Assembly: GCA_021775835.1 (NCBI GenBank)
Contig: JAJFHC010000124.1
Coordinates: 39,802-103,801 of the forward strand
DNA from: Hyphomicrobiales bacterium
GTDB lineage: Bacteria; Pseudomonadota; Alphaproteobacteria; Rhizobiales; JAJFHC01
Direction of reading: 5' to 3'
DNA length: 64,000 nt
The notes under the pieces are model-generated. The model worked only from the letters and a program-made list of their open reading frames with translations. It made no database searches and was not told where the DNA came from. Shown one piece after another: positions 53,055 to 62,457 of the stretch. The translations under genes and the position numbers were made by a program. How positions within the stretch are numbered: position 1 is the stretch's first letter; each line of letters opens with the position of its first letter.

Positions 53055-53951
53055 ATGTCCACCCTGTCCCCCGCCATACCGTTCCGCGAGAATGCCACGC
53101 GCGGGATCGTCTGGATGCTGGCGACCATGTTCTGGTTCGTGACCCTCGACGCCCTCGCCAAATACGCGCTGCAAAGCTATCCCCTGATCGAGGTTCTCTG
53201 GGGGCGGTTCTTTTTCCACATGCTGTTTGTCACGCTGGCCATGGGCATGACCGTGCGCCAGCACATCAAGAGTGCCAACCTGCCGCTCCAGATGCTGCGC
53301 TCGGTCCTGATGTGTCTTACGACCATCCTGTTTTTCTCAGGCCTCCAGTCGACGCCGCTCGCAACCGCATCGACCATCATGTTCCTGTCGCCCATACTGG
53401 TAACCGTTCTGGCGATCCCGCTGCTGGGCGAGCAGGTTGGACCACGCCGCTGGGCCGGCGTCGTTGTCGGCTTCATCGGCGCCATGATCGTGGTCAGGCC
53501 CGATGTCAGCGGCCTGTCTCTGGGGTCGCTTAGCCTGCTTTCGGCCGCCTTCACCAATTCGCTTTACCAGATCATGACGCGCAAGGTGCGGTTGAACGAC
53601 GATCCCATGACGACGTTGTTCTACACTGCCGTCGTCGGCGCCGTCGTCATGTCCGTGGCCGCCCCGTTCACCTGGGTGCAGCCCGCACTCAAGGACTGGG
53701 GTATACTGATGTGTCTGGGGATTGCCGGTGGCCTCGGTCACCTGTGCCTCATCAGGGCGTTCCGTTCGGCACCGGCATCCCTGGTTGCGCCGTTTGGGTA
53801 TACGTCACTTCTGTGGGCCACCCTTTTCGGCTACGCCCTGTTCAGCGAACTCCCCGACCGCTGGACCCTGACGGGTGCTGCCCTGATCATCGGCAGTGGC
53901 TTGCTGATCTTCTATCGCGAACACAAGATCAGGCAGCAAGCCGCCGGATAG
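53055..53951 (+). CDS. DMT/EamA-family transporter
   Basis: A 298-residue membrane protein with about ten transmembrane helices and two EamA halves; FATRGIVWML-like helices and GPRRWAGVVVGFIGAMIVVRP occur in the first half. The ATG at 53055 begins MSTLSPAIPFRENATRG; a start at 52959 is possible, neither having a strong ribosome site. Substrate unknown. It lies divergent from the mosaic protein and 83 bases before the acyl-CoA ligase. Confidence 0.82.
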   Translation: MSTLSPAIPFRENATRGIVWMLATMFWFVTLDALAKYALQSYPLIEVLWGRFFFHMLFVTLAMGMTVRQHIKSANLPLQMLRSVLMCLTTILFFSGLQSTPLATASTIMFLSPILVTVLAIPLLGEQVGPRRWAGVVVGFIGAMIVVRPDVSGLSLGSLSLLSAAFTNSLYQIMTRKVRLNDDPMTTLFYTAVVGAVVMSVAAPFTWVQPALKDWGILMCLGIAGGLGHLCLIRAFRSAPASLVAPFGYTSLLWATLFGYALFSELPDRWTLTGAALIIGSGLLIFYREHKIRQQAAG

Positions 53952-54033
53952 CTCCCGACGGTTCGCGAACGATTTTCCCGCGCTTTTAAAGCCCGACCAA
54001 AAGCCATAGTGTGCGTTTCATGGAGACCCGCAC

Positions 54034-55581
54034 ATGAGCGAAACACCGACACGCCTGCATCATCTGCTCGACCGATGGGCCGGCGAACAGCCGGACCGGC
54101 AGTTCTGCATCGATCATGACGGGCGTTCCCATTCTTTTGCTCAGGTCAGCAGTGCGGTCGATGACGCCGTCCGTGACCTGGGCGACCACGGTGTCCGCCC
54201 CGGCGACCGGGTGATGATCGTTGCAGAAAACTCGCTCGCCCTTTTTGCCTTCATCCTGGCGTGCTCACGCCTCGATGCCTGGGCCCTGCTCGTCAACGCC
54301 CGGATCACGCTCAACGAGATCAAGCGACTGGCTGGGCACGCCCAGCCCCGCGCCATCGTCTTCACCCATGAAGCCTCGCCCGAAGCCTCCGTCCACGGCG
54401 CATCGTTCTCTGCCGCCGCGACCGATATCAGCGCGTTTGGCCGTGTGTTGATCGCCGGGCACCGTGACGCCACGCCCGAACCGGTCTCTGCATCGCCGGA
54501 CCAACAGGTGGCCGCCCTGCTCTACACCACCGGTACCACCGGCGACCCCAAGGGCGTCATGCTGACCCATACCAACCTGTTGTTCATGGCCAGCGCCTCT
54601 TGCGCCATGCGGGGCTTGTCCGATCACGATCATTTCTATTGCGTCCTGCCCATGACCCACGTCTTCGCATTCGCGTCGATTTCTGCGGCCGCCCTTCACG
54701 CCGGATCGGTCATGGAGTTCGTGCCGCGCTTCGATGTGCGCGCAGTGTTCAAGGCCTTTGCAGATCGGGTCACCGCCATGCCGGCGGTGCCCGCCATGTT
54801 TGCCCACCTGCTGGATCACGCCCAGGCCAAAGGGATCACAAAGGCAGATGCTCCCAACCTGCGCTACCTTTCCACCGGCGGCGCACCGCTCGACCTCGAC
54901 CTGAAACAGCGGGTGGAAGACTGTTTCGGTGTCGTCCTGCAGAACGGATACGGCCTGACGGAAGCATCCCCCGGTGTCGCCGCGACGCACTATGGCGAAA
55001 CCTATGAGGGAGGCGTGTCCTGCGGCCGCGCCATCGGTTCGCAAGACGTCCGGATTTTCCCCGCCCCCGGCCGCGACGGCCTTGTCGACGGTGTCGGCGA
55101 GATCGTCACCAAAGGCCCCAATGTCATGAAGGGCTACTACAAGAACCCGGAAGAAACCGCCAAGGCGATCGACGCGGACGGTTACCTCCACACCGGCGAC
55201 CTGGGGTACCTGGACGAGAACGGCGCCCTGTTCGTCGTCGGGCGCTGCAAGGAGTTGATCATCCGGTCTGGCTTCAATGTATACCCCCCCGATGTGGAAG
55301 CGGTTCTCAATGCACACCCCTCCATCGTCCAGTCCGCGGTGGTCGGCCGCAGGTTGGCCGATGGCAACGAAGAAGTCCTGGCCTTCGCACAGGTCTCGGA
55401 CGGCGATGAGATCGACGAAGCAGCACTCAAGGCGTTCGCAAGCACCGAGCTTGCTCCCTACAAGCGCCCGTCCCGCATCATCATTGCCAGCGCCCTGCCG
55501 TCATCGCCGATCGGAAAACTCCTGAAACACAAGATGATCGAGACCTTTGCCGACAGACTGGATGCTGTCTCTTCGCCCTGA
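54034..55581 (+). CDS. Acyl-CoA synthetase (AMP-forming)
   Basis: A 515-residue ANL-superfamily ligase. Motifs: LLYTTGTTGDPKGVML (ATP loop), YLSTGGAPLD, LQNGYGLTEASPGVAATHYGET, YLHTGDLGYLDENGALFVVGR, and the C-terminal lysine in SSPIGKLLKHKM. It activates a carboxylic acid to acyl-CoA for the dehydrogenases encoded next to it on the other strand. The acid is unknown. Confidence 0.9.
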   Translation: MSETPTRLHHLLDRWAGEQPDRQFCIDHDGRSHSFAQVSSAVDDAVRDLGDHGVRPGDRVMIVAENSLALFAFILACSRLDAWALLVNARITLNEIKRLAGHAQPRAIVFTHEASPEASVHGASFSAAATDISAFGRVLIAGHRDATPEPVSASPDQQVAALLYTTGTTGDPKGVMLTHTNLLFMASASCAMRGLSDHDHFYCVLPMTHVFAFASISAAALHAGSVMEFVPRFDVRAVFKAFADRVTAMPAVPAMFAHLLDHAQAKGITKADAPNLRYLSTGGAPLDLDLKQRVEDCFGVVLQNGYGLTEASPGVAATHYGETYEGGVSCGRAIGSQDVRIFPAPGRDGLVDGVGEIVTKGPNVMKGYYKNPEETAKAIDADGYLHTGDLGYLDENGALFVVGRCKELIIRSGFNVYPPDVEAVLNAHPSIVQSAVVGRRLADGNEEVLAFAQVSDGDEIDEAALKAFASTELAPYKRPSRIIIASALPSSPIGKLLKHKMIETFADRLDAVSSP

Positions 55582-55598
55582 ACAGTCCGCCAAAAGTT

Positions 55599-55678
55599 GC
55601 CCGGCCTCGAGCCGGGCCCCACTCGCCTAGGTTGTGAGCTCTGGCATTGGCGAGTAGGCCCCGGCGCGGTGGCCGGGG
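55599..55678. repeat. REP-like element with three stem-loops between convergent genes
   Basis: Three inverted repeats in 80 bases: GCCCGGC/GCCGGGC around CTCGA, ACTCGCC/GGCGAGT, and CCCCGGC/GCCGGGG around six bases. It fills the gap between the convergent ligase and acyl-CoA dehydrogenase genes and may act as a two-way terminator. Its last stem and the CATTGGCGAGTAGG segment recur at 62424-62439 and 63851-63910, so it is a dispersed repeat. Confidence 0.65.
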
Positions 55679-55699
55679 AACGGTGGAATTCTTTCCGAT

Positions 55700-56845
55700 T
55701 CAAGTAACCGCTGCAGAACCGGACAGCGTCATGAACCGTTCCAGGTGATGGTCGGTATCGCCGAACTGATGATCGATCATGACCAGACGCTTGGCATAAT
55801 GCGGCAGGCTGTACTCCCATGTCATGCCGATGCCGCCGTGAAGCTGGATGGTTTCTTCCGACACCAAACGGCCAACCCGGCCGATCAGGTTCTTGGCAGC
55901 CGACGCCATGATCTCGCGTTGCCGGCGCGGGGCCTCCAGATGGCCGGCCGCATTGATCACGGCGGATCGCGCCTGTTCGATTTCCGTGAGCATGTCGGCC
56001 ATGCGATGCTGAAGCGCCTGAAACCCACCAATCGGCTGCCCGAATTGCTTGCGGGTGCCTAGGTACTCAAGCGTGATGTCACGCGCAGCTTCCATGGCGC
56101 CGAGTGCCTCGGCACACACGGCAAGGATCGCCTGGGCCGTGACCCGTTCAATCGTCTCAAAGGCATTGCCCGGTTCGCCGATAATCGCGTCAGGCCCCAC
56201 GACCGCCTTATCGAAAGAGATCTCACAGGCCTGCCCCCCGTCGATCGTGCCATACCCCCGCCGCGACACGCCATCGCCTCCGGCGTCTACGAGGAACAGG
56301 GCAATCCCCGCCTCGTCGCGACGGTCTCCGGCGGTCCGTGCCGATACAATCAGGTGATCGGCACTGGCACCGTTCAGCACCACCGCCTTTTTACCCGATA
56401 GGGACCAGCCACCATCTGTCGGTGTTGCAACCGTCTGGACGTCCGCAAGATCGTATCGGCTGTCGGGCTCACCATGAGCAAACGCCAACAGCGTGTTTCC
56501 GGCTATCACCTCTTCGACCAGGGTCTTGTGAGGCCCGGTTTCTGACGCGAGCAACGCACCGCTTCCCAGAACCACGCTGCTCAGGAACGGCTCCACCACA
56601 AGGCCGCGGCCAAGTTCCTGGAACACGGTCATGATGTCAAAGCCGCCGCCGCCAAATCCGCCCGCGTCTTCCGGCAGCAGGGCGCCGACAACCCCGAGTT
56701 CGGCAAACTGCTGCCAGATGTCCCGGCTGAACCCTTCCTCAAGGCCGGCATTCAGATGCCGGGTTTCCAACGGGTATTGTTCCCGTACAAACCTCTCGAT
56801 CATGTCGGCAAGCATGCGCCGATCGTCTGTAGGCGTAAAATCCAC
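55700..56845 (-). CDS. Acyl-CoA dehydrogenase (first of an adjacent pair)
   Basis: A 381-residue acyl-CoA dehydrogenase. It has DFTPTDDRRMLADMIERFV at the start, FGQPIGGFQALQHRMADM in the helical domain, and QLHGGIGMTWEYSLPHYAKR near the C-terminus. The pattern is that of the subunit type without the usual YEGTNEIQ tail. It is separated from the next acyl-CoA dehydrogenase by only 10 bases. FAD-dependent alpha,beta-desaturation of an acyl-CoA is the predicted role. Confidence 0.9.
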   Translation of the reverse strand: MDFTPTDDRRMLADMIERFVREQYPLETRHLNAGLEEGFSRDIWQQFAELGVVGALLPEDAGGFGGGGFDIMTVFQELGRGLVVEPFLSSVVLGSGALLASETGPHKTLVEEVIAGNTLLAFAHGEPDSRYDLADVQTVATPTDGGWSLSGKKAVVLNGASADHLIVSARTAGDRRDEAGIALFLVDAGGDGVSRRGYGTIDGGQACEISFDKAVVGPDAIIGEPGNAFETIERVTAQAILAVCAEALGAMEAARDITLEYLGTRKQFGQPIGGFQALQHRMADMLTEIEQARSAVINAAGHLEAPRRQREIMASAAKNLIGRVGRLVSEETIQLHGGIGMTWEYSLPHYAKRLVMIDHQFGDTDHHLERFMTLSGSAAVT

Positions 56846-56855
56846 AACCCGCTCC

Positions 56856-58052
56856 TTACAGTCCGAGGATCATCTTGGTGATGATGTTGCGCTGAATCTC
56901 GTTGGAACCACCGAAAATCGACAGTTTGCGGTTATTGAAATACTGAACCGCCACGGGCGCCGCATAATCGGGACCCACTGGCGCATCATTGTAGCCCTCG
57001 TCGAACGCCTCACTGGCGAACGGCATGGCATAGGGACCCAGGGCGCGACGCGTCAGGTCGTTGAGTTCCTGCCGGATCTGTGTGCCCTTCAGTTTCAGCA
57101 TCGAGCTTTCCGGCCCGGGTGGCGCACCGGCGGCGGCCGCGGAAATAACGCGCAGATTGGTTGTGCGCATGGCCATCAGATCGATCTCCGCCTGGGCCAT
57201 GCGGGCGGCAAAAAACGGATCCTGGGCAATCGGCCGGCCATTTTTCATCTGCAGGCCTGCGATGCGTTTGAGGGAATCCAGAGCACTCGTAGAGAAGCCT
57301 ACACCGGCAATGCCAGTGCGCTCATAGGTGAGCAGGTACTTGGCATAGGTCCAGCCCTTGTTCTCTTCGCCCACGAGGTTGTCCACGGGCACCCGCACAT
57401 CTTCGAAAAACACCTCGTTGACTTCGTGCTCGCCGTCGAGCGTGACGATCGGTTGAACCGAGATGCCCTCGCTTTTCATATCGATCAGCAGAAACGAGAT
57501 CCCGGCTTGCGGCTTGCACTCGGTATCGGTGCGCACCAGACAGAATATCCAGTCCGCAAAGTGGCCCAGCGTCGTCCAGGTCTTCTGGCCGTTGACGACG
57601 TAGTGGTCGCCATCGCGGACAGCACGTGTCTTGAGTGAAGCCAGGTCGGAACCGGCACCGGGCTCCGAATATCCCTGGCACCACCAGTCCGTGCCATCGA
57701 GAATGCGCGGCAGGTAATGCTGCTGCTGGGCCGGTGATCCGAACTTGATCAGCACCGGCCCCAGCATGTTGACACCGAACGGAACCACACGAGGGGCCGC
57801 CGCCATACAGCATTCCTCTTCAAAGATGTGTTTCTGGACAGGTGTCCATTCGGTACCGCCGTACGCCTGCGGCCAGTGGCTTGCAAGCCAGCCCCGCCCA
57901 TTCAGCAAGCCATGCCATTCCTCGTAGTCTTCCTTGCCGAGACGCTTGCCCGTCCGGACCTTGTCGCTCAGTCTGGACGGCAGGTTTTCAGCCAGAAACG
58001 TGTTGACCTCCGCGCGGAAGACAACCTCTTCAGCCGTAAAACTCAGGTCCAT
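56856..58052 (-). CDS. Acyl-CoA dehydrogenase (second of an adjacent pair)
   Basis: A 398-residue acyl-CoA dehydrogenase. Motifs: GYSEPGAGSDLASLKTRAVRDGDHYVVNGQKTWTT (in pieces), MLKLKGTQIRQELNDL and the C-terminal FGGSNEIQRNIITKMILGL. It differs in type from the neighbour at 55700, as in the alpha2beta2 dehydrogenases of steroid and branched acyl-CoA breakdown, so a heteromeric enzyme is plausible (inference). Confidence 0.9.
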   Translation of the reverse strand: MDLSFTAEEVVFRAEVNTFLAENLPSRLSDKVRTGKRLGKEDYEEWHGLLNGRGWLASHWPQAYGGTEWTPVQKHIFEEECCMAAAPRVVPFGVNMLGPVLIKFGSPAQQQHYLPRILDGTDWWCQGYSEPGAGSDLASLKTRAVRDGDHYVVNGQKTWTTLGHFADWIFCLVRTDTECKPQAGISFLLIDMKSEGISVQPIVTLDGEHEVNEVFFEDVRVPVDNLVGEENKGWTYAKYLLTYERTGIAGVGFSTSALDSLKRIAGLQMKNGRPIAQDPFFAARMAQAEIDLMAMRTTNLRVISAAAAGAPPGPESSMLKLKGTQIRQELNDLTRRALGPYAMPFASEAFDEGYNDAPVGPDYAAPVAVQYFNNRKLSIFGGSNEIQRNIITKMILGL

Positions 58053-58081
58053 TGCTTGGTCCTTCCTGTTCCAAATGCGGG

Positions 58082-60193
58082 TCAGTCGGATTTGTTGAGA
58101 CTGTCAAACGTCGCGCCCTTCTCCACCAGGTCAACAAGGAGATTTGCCGGACGCCAGAAATACCCGTCTTCCTTTTCAAACTCGCGGATGCTGGCCAGTA
58201 CCTTGTCCAGTCCCATCATATCGGCATACTTCATCGGCCCGCCACGCCAGCGCGGAAACCCGTAACCGGACAACATCACCATATCGACATCGAGAGGTCT
58301 CAGCGCGATGCCCTCTTCCACGATCTTGGCGGCCTCGTTGATCATCGCCGCCATGGTGCGGGCCTGTATCGCTTCGTGGCTGAAGTCTCTCGCCTCCACA
58401 CCAGCAGCATCCCGTTCTGCGGCAATGATCTCTTCCACCTCCGGATCACGCTTGCCGCCGCGAACGCCGTCCTCGTAGAGATAATAGCCACGCCCGGCTT
58501 TCTGGCCAAACCAGCCGCGCTCGCAGATCCGGTCGGCGAAGCCAACATACCGTTCACGATTGTCCCTGGTCGGCGCCCGGCGTTTCCGCGTGGCCCAGCC
58601 GATATCGAGACCGGACAGGTCGGTGACCTCGTAGGGGCCCATGGGATAACCGAACGCCTTCATGGCCGCATCGATCTCGTAGGGGCTGGCACCGTCTTCC
58701 ACCATGTAGTCCTGTTGACGCCGGTATACGGTCAGTATCCGGTTGCCGATAAACCCGTCACAGACCCCGGCCCTGACACCGACCTTCTTGAGCTTTTTGG
58801 CCAACGCGAACCCGGTCGCCGCGACATCGGCTGTCGTCTTTTCGCCTATGACCACTTCCAGGAGGCGCATCAGGTTGGCCGGTGCAAAAAAGTGCAGTCC
58901 CAGAACGTCCCCCGGTCTTGATGTGGATGCCGCGATCTCATTGATGTCGAGATAGGAGGTATTGGAGGCAAGCACGGCACCTTGTTTGCAAACCGCATCC
59001 AGCTTGCCGAACGTCTCCTTCTTGACATCCATCTCTTCAAACACGGCTTCGACCACGAGATCGGCATCGCCGAGGGCTGCAAAGTCTGTGTCGACCGCGA
59101 AGAGCGACGACATTATAGAGTCCTTGACCGTGGCCGTCAGTTTGCCACGCTGAACACCACCGTCGAGAATACGGTCCACATTGGCCCGGCCCCGTTCAGC
59201 ACTTTCCCGGTCGCGCTCGATCATGACCACCGGCAATCCGGCGTTGAGCATGGCAACGGCGATCCCCGCACCCATGGTGCCGCCACCGATGACCCCGGCC
59301 TTTTCCAGCGAGCGTGGGGATCCGTCCTTCAACTCGGGAACCTTGCCGACCTGGCGTTCCGCGAAGAATGCATGGATCAGGCCTTCGCGCTGAGGCGACT
59401 CCATGCATTCCATGAACAGCTCGCGTTCCCGTTTGACGCCCTGGGCAAACGGCAGTTCGACAGCTGCCTGCACCGCATCGACGCACTTGAACGGAGAAAA
59501 CAGGCCGCGGGCCTTCTTCTCCAGGGTTTTACGGAAGACTTCAAATACCTCGGGATTGTCCCGTGCCGGCGCCAGCTTCTCGTCAAGCTCACTAACCCGT
59601 CGCACGGGCCAGCTTTGCTCGATCGCCCGTCTTGCAGCCTCGAGCCCTGCATCCAGAACCGTATCCGTGTCGATGATCTCGTCGATGAGTCCGAGGTCCA
59701 GGGCTTCCGCCGCCTTGATATGACGCCCACTCGTTATGAGTTCGAGAGCAGCCTCGACCCCGGTCAATCGTGGCGTTCGCTGTGTGCCACCCGCACCCGG
59801 TATTATGCCGAGCAGAACTTCCGGCAAACCGACTTTCGCCGACGGCAACGCCACCCTGTAGTGGCACCCGAGCGCCACTTCAAGACCGCCTCCGAGCGCT
59901 GTCCCATGCAGGGCTGCAATCACCGGCTTGTCGCAGCCTTCAATGATCTCGATGACTTCAGTCAGCATGGGCGGGACCGGCGGCTTGCCGAATTCGCGAA
60001 TATCGGCGCCGGCAATGAACGTGCGCCCGGCGCCGACAATAATCACGACTTTTGCGTTGGAGTCGGCACCCGCCGTCTTGATGCTGTCACGAAGTCCGGC
60101 CCGGACCGTATGGCTCAACGCGTTCACCGGGGGGTTGTCGATCGTAATGATTCCGATGTCGCCTTCGCACCGGTACTGAACGGGTTCCGTCAT
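58082..60193 (-). CDS. Bifunctional enoyl-CoA hydratase / 3-hydroxyacyl-CoA dehydrogenase (FadJ type)
   Basis: A 703-residue multifunctional enzyme. The crotonase domain has [45 protein letters not shown] (in parts). The NAD domain has [30 protein letters not shown] and [16 protein letters not shown]. The ATG at 60193 ([11 protein letters not shown]) is preferred to 60322, which lies far upstream without support. It hydrates and oxidises the enoyl-CoA made by the two dehydrogenases. Confidence 0.9.
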   Translation of the reverse strand: MTEPVQYRCEGDIGIITIDNPPVNALSHTVRAGLRDSIKTAGADSNAKVVIIVGAGRTFIAGADIREFGKPPVPPMLTEVIEIIEGCDKPVIAALHGTALGGGLEVALGCHYRVALPSAKVGLPEVLLGIIPGAGGTQRTPRLTGVEAALELITSGRHIKAAEALDLGLIDEIIDTDTVLDAGLEAARRAIEQSWPVRRVSELDEKLAPARDNPEVFEVFRKTLEKKARGLFSPFKCVDAVQAAVELPFAQGVKRERELFMECMESPQREGLIHAFFAERQVGKVPELKDGSPRSLEKAGVIGGGTMGAGIAVAMLNAGLPVVMIERDRESAERGRANVDRILDGGVQRGKLTATVKDSIMSSLFAVDTDFAALGDADLVVEAVFEEMDVKKETFGKLDAVCKQGAVLASNTSYLDINEIAASTSRPGDVLGLHFFAPANLMRLLEVVIGEKTTADVAATGFALAKKLKKVGVRAGVCDGFIGNRILTVYRRQQDYMVEDGASPYEIDAAMKAFGYPMGPYEVTDLSGLDIGWATRKRRAPTRDNRERYVGFADRICERGWFGQKAGRGYYLYEDGVRGGKRDPEVEEIIAAERDAAGVEARDFSHEAIQARTMAAMINEAAKIVEEGIALRPLDVDMVMLSGYGFPRWRGGPMKYADMMGLDKVLASIREFEKEDGYFWRPANLLVDLVEKGATFDSLNKSD

Positions 60194-60371
60194 GCCTTGT
60201 TTCTGGTCCTTGCTGATGCGGGATAAGTGTTGCACCGACATTACCCTCGCCATGACAATTTCCAAAACGCGAATACCGTAATGCGGCAAAGAAGCCCCGC
60301 ACCATTGAGCTTGACGGTTCACACGGGTCGACTATCCTCGATAGCGTGTACCCACCTTGAGGATGAAATGC

Positions 60372-60992
60372 ATGTCCCTGCTTCAGGAACTCCGCGCCAT
60401 AAGCGGTGACTTGCCGATAGACAAACTCCTGGAGTACCTGTTGAAGGAACGCTTCACGGACAAGACCGCGGTCACAGTGTCCTTGCGCGCACCCAGCATT
60501 GTCGTCCTCAAGATGATTGCCGACATCGACCCAACCGTTCCGGTGATATTCTGTCAGCGCGGCTATCTGTTTCCGGAAAGCCGGGAGTACCGCGACCGCA
60601 TCGTGGAACAGCTTGGCCTCACCAATATCCGGGAATCCAAGGGCGGCGAGTCAGACGTACTCCCCGGCGATCTCGATCATTTCGAGCGCATGTGGTCCCA
60701 GAACAAGAATTCGCCCGGACGCACCTATGAAATTGTTCATCTCAACGAGTCCCTGGCGGCCTACGACTGCTGGATAAGCGCCGTCTACCACATGGATCGA
60801 CTGTCACACCTGACTCACCGGGTCGAAGTCGAAGGGCGCCTGGTTTTTATCGACCCCCTGGTGCGCTGGACCAAGGATCGCGTCCGCCAGTTCATGCTGG
60901 ACAACAAGCTGCCGTTCCACCCGTTCGTCGCCAAGGGCAAGCCGGATCCTGTCCCGAAAGATCAGGAAGCCGTCGAAATGCATCACTACTAA
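60372..60992 (+). CDS. CysH/PAPS reductase-like protein lacking catalytic motifs
   Basis: A 206-residue protein with the PP-loop fold of PAPS/APS reductases: [42 protein letters not shown] and [19 protein letters not shown]. It lacks the ECGLH-type cysteine and the CC pair near RK, and its P-loop SLRAPS replaces SFGAxS. GAGGA precedes the ATG at 60372. It lies 233 bases before sat, a partnership that fits sulfur metabolism. It may be a divergent reductase, a scaffold or a regulator. Confidence 0.75.
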   Translation: MSLLQELRAISGDLPIDKLLEYLLKERFTDKTAVTVSLRAPSIVVLKMIADIDPTVPVIFCQRGYLFPESREYRDRIVEQLGLTNIRESKGGESDVLPGDLDHFERMWSQNKNSPGRTYEIVHLNESLAAYDCWISAVYHMDRLSHLTHRVEVEGRLVFIDPLVRWTKDRVRQFMLDNKLPFHPFVAKGKPDPVPKDQEAVEMHHY

Positions 60993-61029
60993 ACAGGTTA
61001 CGCTGTTGGAAATCCAAGTTTAGCCACAG

Positions 61030-61065
61030 GTCCCTGGTTGAGGACCGGCGATATGAGCCGGGGAC
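61030..61065 (+). terminator. Stem-loops after the CysH-like gene
   Basis: Downstream of the stop, CCGGC (61045-61049) and GCCGG (61057-61061) can pair, and GTCCC (61030-61034) can pair with GGGAC (61061-61065) in an alternative fold. The stem is short and no T-run is clear, so the call is tentative. Confidence 0.25.
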
Positions 61066-61082
61066 ATTTGTCGCTCGGGATA

Positions 61083-61098
61083 TTGAAAACGTTTTCAA
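61083..61098. promoter_or_regulatory. Perfect palindrome upstream of sat
   Basis: TTGAAAACGTTTTCAA is a perfect 16-bp palindrome, 128-143 bases before the sat ATG, in an AT-rich stretch. The AACGTT core resembles LacI-family operators. A minus-ten-like TATACA follows at about 61115. The regulator is unknown. Confidence 0.5.
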
Positions 61099-61225
61099 AT
61101 TCCACATCGCGCATTATACAGATAAAAAACAATGTCCACTGCGGTCAATCCCATCCTTACCGAGACAACCAGGCAGGGCTTGCCTGACCGCATTTGATCA
61201 CCGCCCGCAAGGAACAAGGAAAACC

Positions 61226-62395
61226 ATGTCCAACCTCATCGCCCCTCATGCCTCGTCGGTCCTTTTGCCCTTGCTGGCGTCACCGGACACCCGCGCGGAA
61301 CAGGTCTCCAAGGCACAGGCTCTCAAGAAGGTCCCGCTAACGTCGAGAGAAGTATCGGACCTGTTCATGTTGGGCATGGGCGCCTACACGCCACTGTCCG
61401 GTTTCATGGGGCATGACGACTGGCATGGTGTCTGTGCGGAAATGAAATTGGCAAACGGCACCTTCTGGCCGATCCCGATCACCCTGTCTGCCACAGGCGA
61501 ACTGGCAGACTCCATCACCGCCAACGAGACAGTCGCCCTTGTGGACGGGGAGACCGGTGACATTCTGGGCACAATGAAGGTTGCGGAGAAGTACCGGATC
61601 GACAAGGCGTTCGAAGCCCAGGAGGTCTATCGCACCACAGACGCTAAACATCCCGGTGTTGAAAAGGTGATGGCTCAGGGCGACGTCAATCTTGCCGGGC
61701 CCGTAATCACCTTGTCGGAAGGCCATTTCCCCGAGACGTTCAAGGGTCTTTATTTCCGTCCCGACGAATCCCGCGCCATGTTCACGGAGCGCGGCTGGTC
61801 AAAAGTGGCAGCGTTTCAGACCCGCAACCCCATGCACCGCAGTCACGAGTATCTGGCAAAGATCGCCGTCGAGGTCACCGACGGCGTCTTCATCCACCAG
61901 GTCCTGGGTGCTCTCAAGGCCGGCGACATCCCGGCCGACGTCCGCACCCGTGCGATCCAGGCCATGATCGACAACTACTTCGTGCCGGGCACCGTCATCC
62001 AGGCGGGCTACCCGATCGAGATGCGCTATGGCGGTCCCCGAGAAGCCCTGATCCATGCCCTGATCCGTCAGAATTTCGGATGTTCGCACCTGATCGTGGG
62101 CCGCGACCATGCAGGCGTCGGCGACTACTACGGCCCATTCGACGCCCATCACATCTTCGATCAATTGTGGGATGGCGCCCTGCAATGCCAGGCCCTGAAA
62201 ATCGACATCACGTTTTTCTGCAAGCTCTGTGACGGCATGGCAACGGGCCGGACCTGTCCTCACGACCGTGAAAACCACATCTCGATATCCGGCACCAAGC
62301 AACGCGAAATGCTGGTGGCCGGTGAAGATATCCCGATCGAGTTCAGCCGGCCGGAGGTCGTCGCCGTCCTCAAGGAGTATTACGCCGGGACGTGA
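61226..62395 (+). CDS. sat: Sulfate adenylyltransferase (ATP sulfurylase, Sat)
   Basis: A 389-residue homomeric ATP sulfurylase: the PUA-like N-terminal domain, then the [15 protein letters not shown] active-site motif, [29 protein letters not shown] and the C-terminal [28 protein letters not shown] precedes the ATG. It makes APS from sulfate and ATP, or the reverse in sulfur oxidation. There is no APS kinase domain and no cysDN-type partner here; the only nearby sulfur gene is the CysH-like one. Confidence 0.93.
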   Translation: MSNLIAPHASSVLLPLLASPDTRAEQVSKAQALKKVPLTSREVSDLFMLGMGAYTPLSGFMGHDDWHGVCAEMKLANGTFWPIPITLSATGELADSITANETVALVDGETGDILGTMKVAEKYRIDKAFEAQEVYRTTDAKHPGVEKVMAQGDVNLAGPVITLSEGHFPETFKGLYFRPDESRAMFTERGWSKVAAFQTRNPMHRSHEYLAKIAVEVTDGVFIHQVLGALKAGDIPADVRTRAIQAMIDNYFVPGTVIQAGYPIEMRYGGPREALIHALIRQNFGCSHLIVGRDHAGVGDYYGPFDAHHIFDQLWDGALQCQALKIDITFFCKLCDGMATGRTCPHDRENHISISGTKQREMLVAGEDIPIEFSRPEVVAVLKEYYAGT

Positions 62396-62427
62396 TCAAT
62401 TCGAACGAATTAGTCCTTCCGTTCCCC

Positions 62428-62439
62428 GGCCAACGCGCC
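62428..62439. repeat. Target site duplication of the IS, left copy
   Basis: GGCCAACGCGCC immediately left of the element, repeated exactly at 63851-63862. Twelve bases fits the IS4 family. Confidence 0.8.
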
Positions 62440-62457
62440 TACTAGATTCACACATCT
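62440..62457 (+). repeat. IS terminal inverted repeat, left end
   Basis: TACTAGATTCACACATCT, paired with the right end at 63833-63850. The transposase stop codon lies inside this repeat. Confidence 0.8.

Noticed and set aside
58982..60226. A 414-codon rightward open frame
   Set aside because: It is antisense to the FadJ-type gene and shows no family features.
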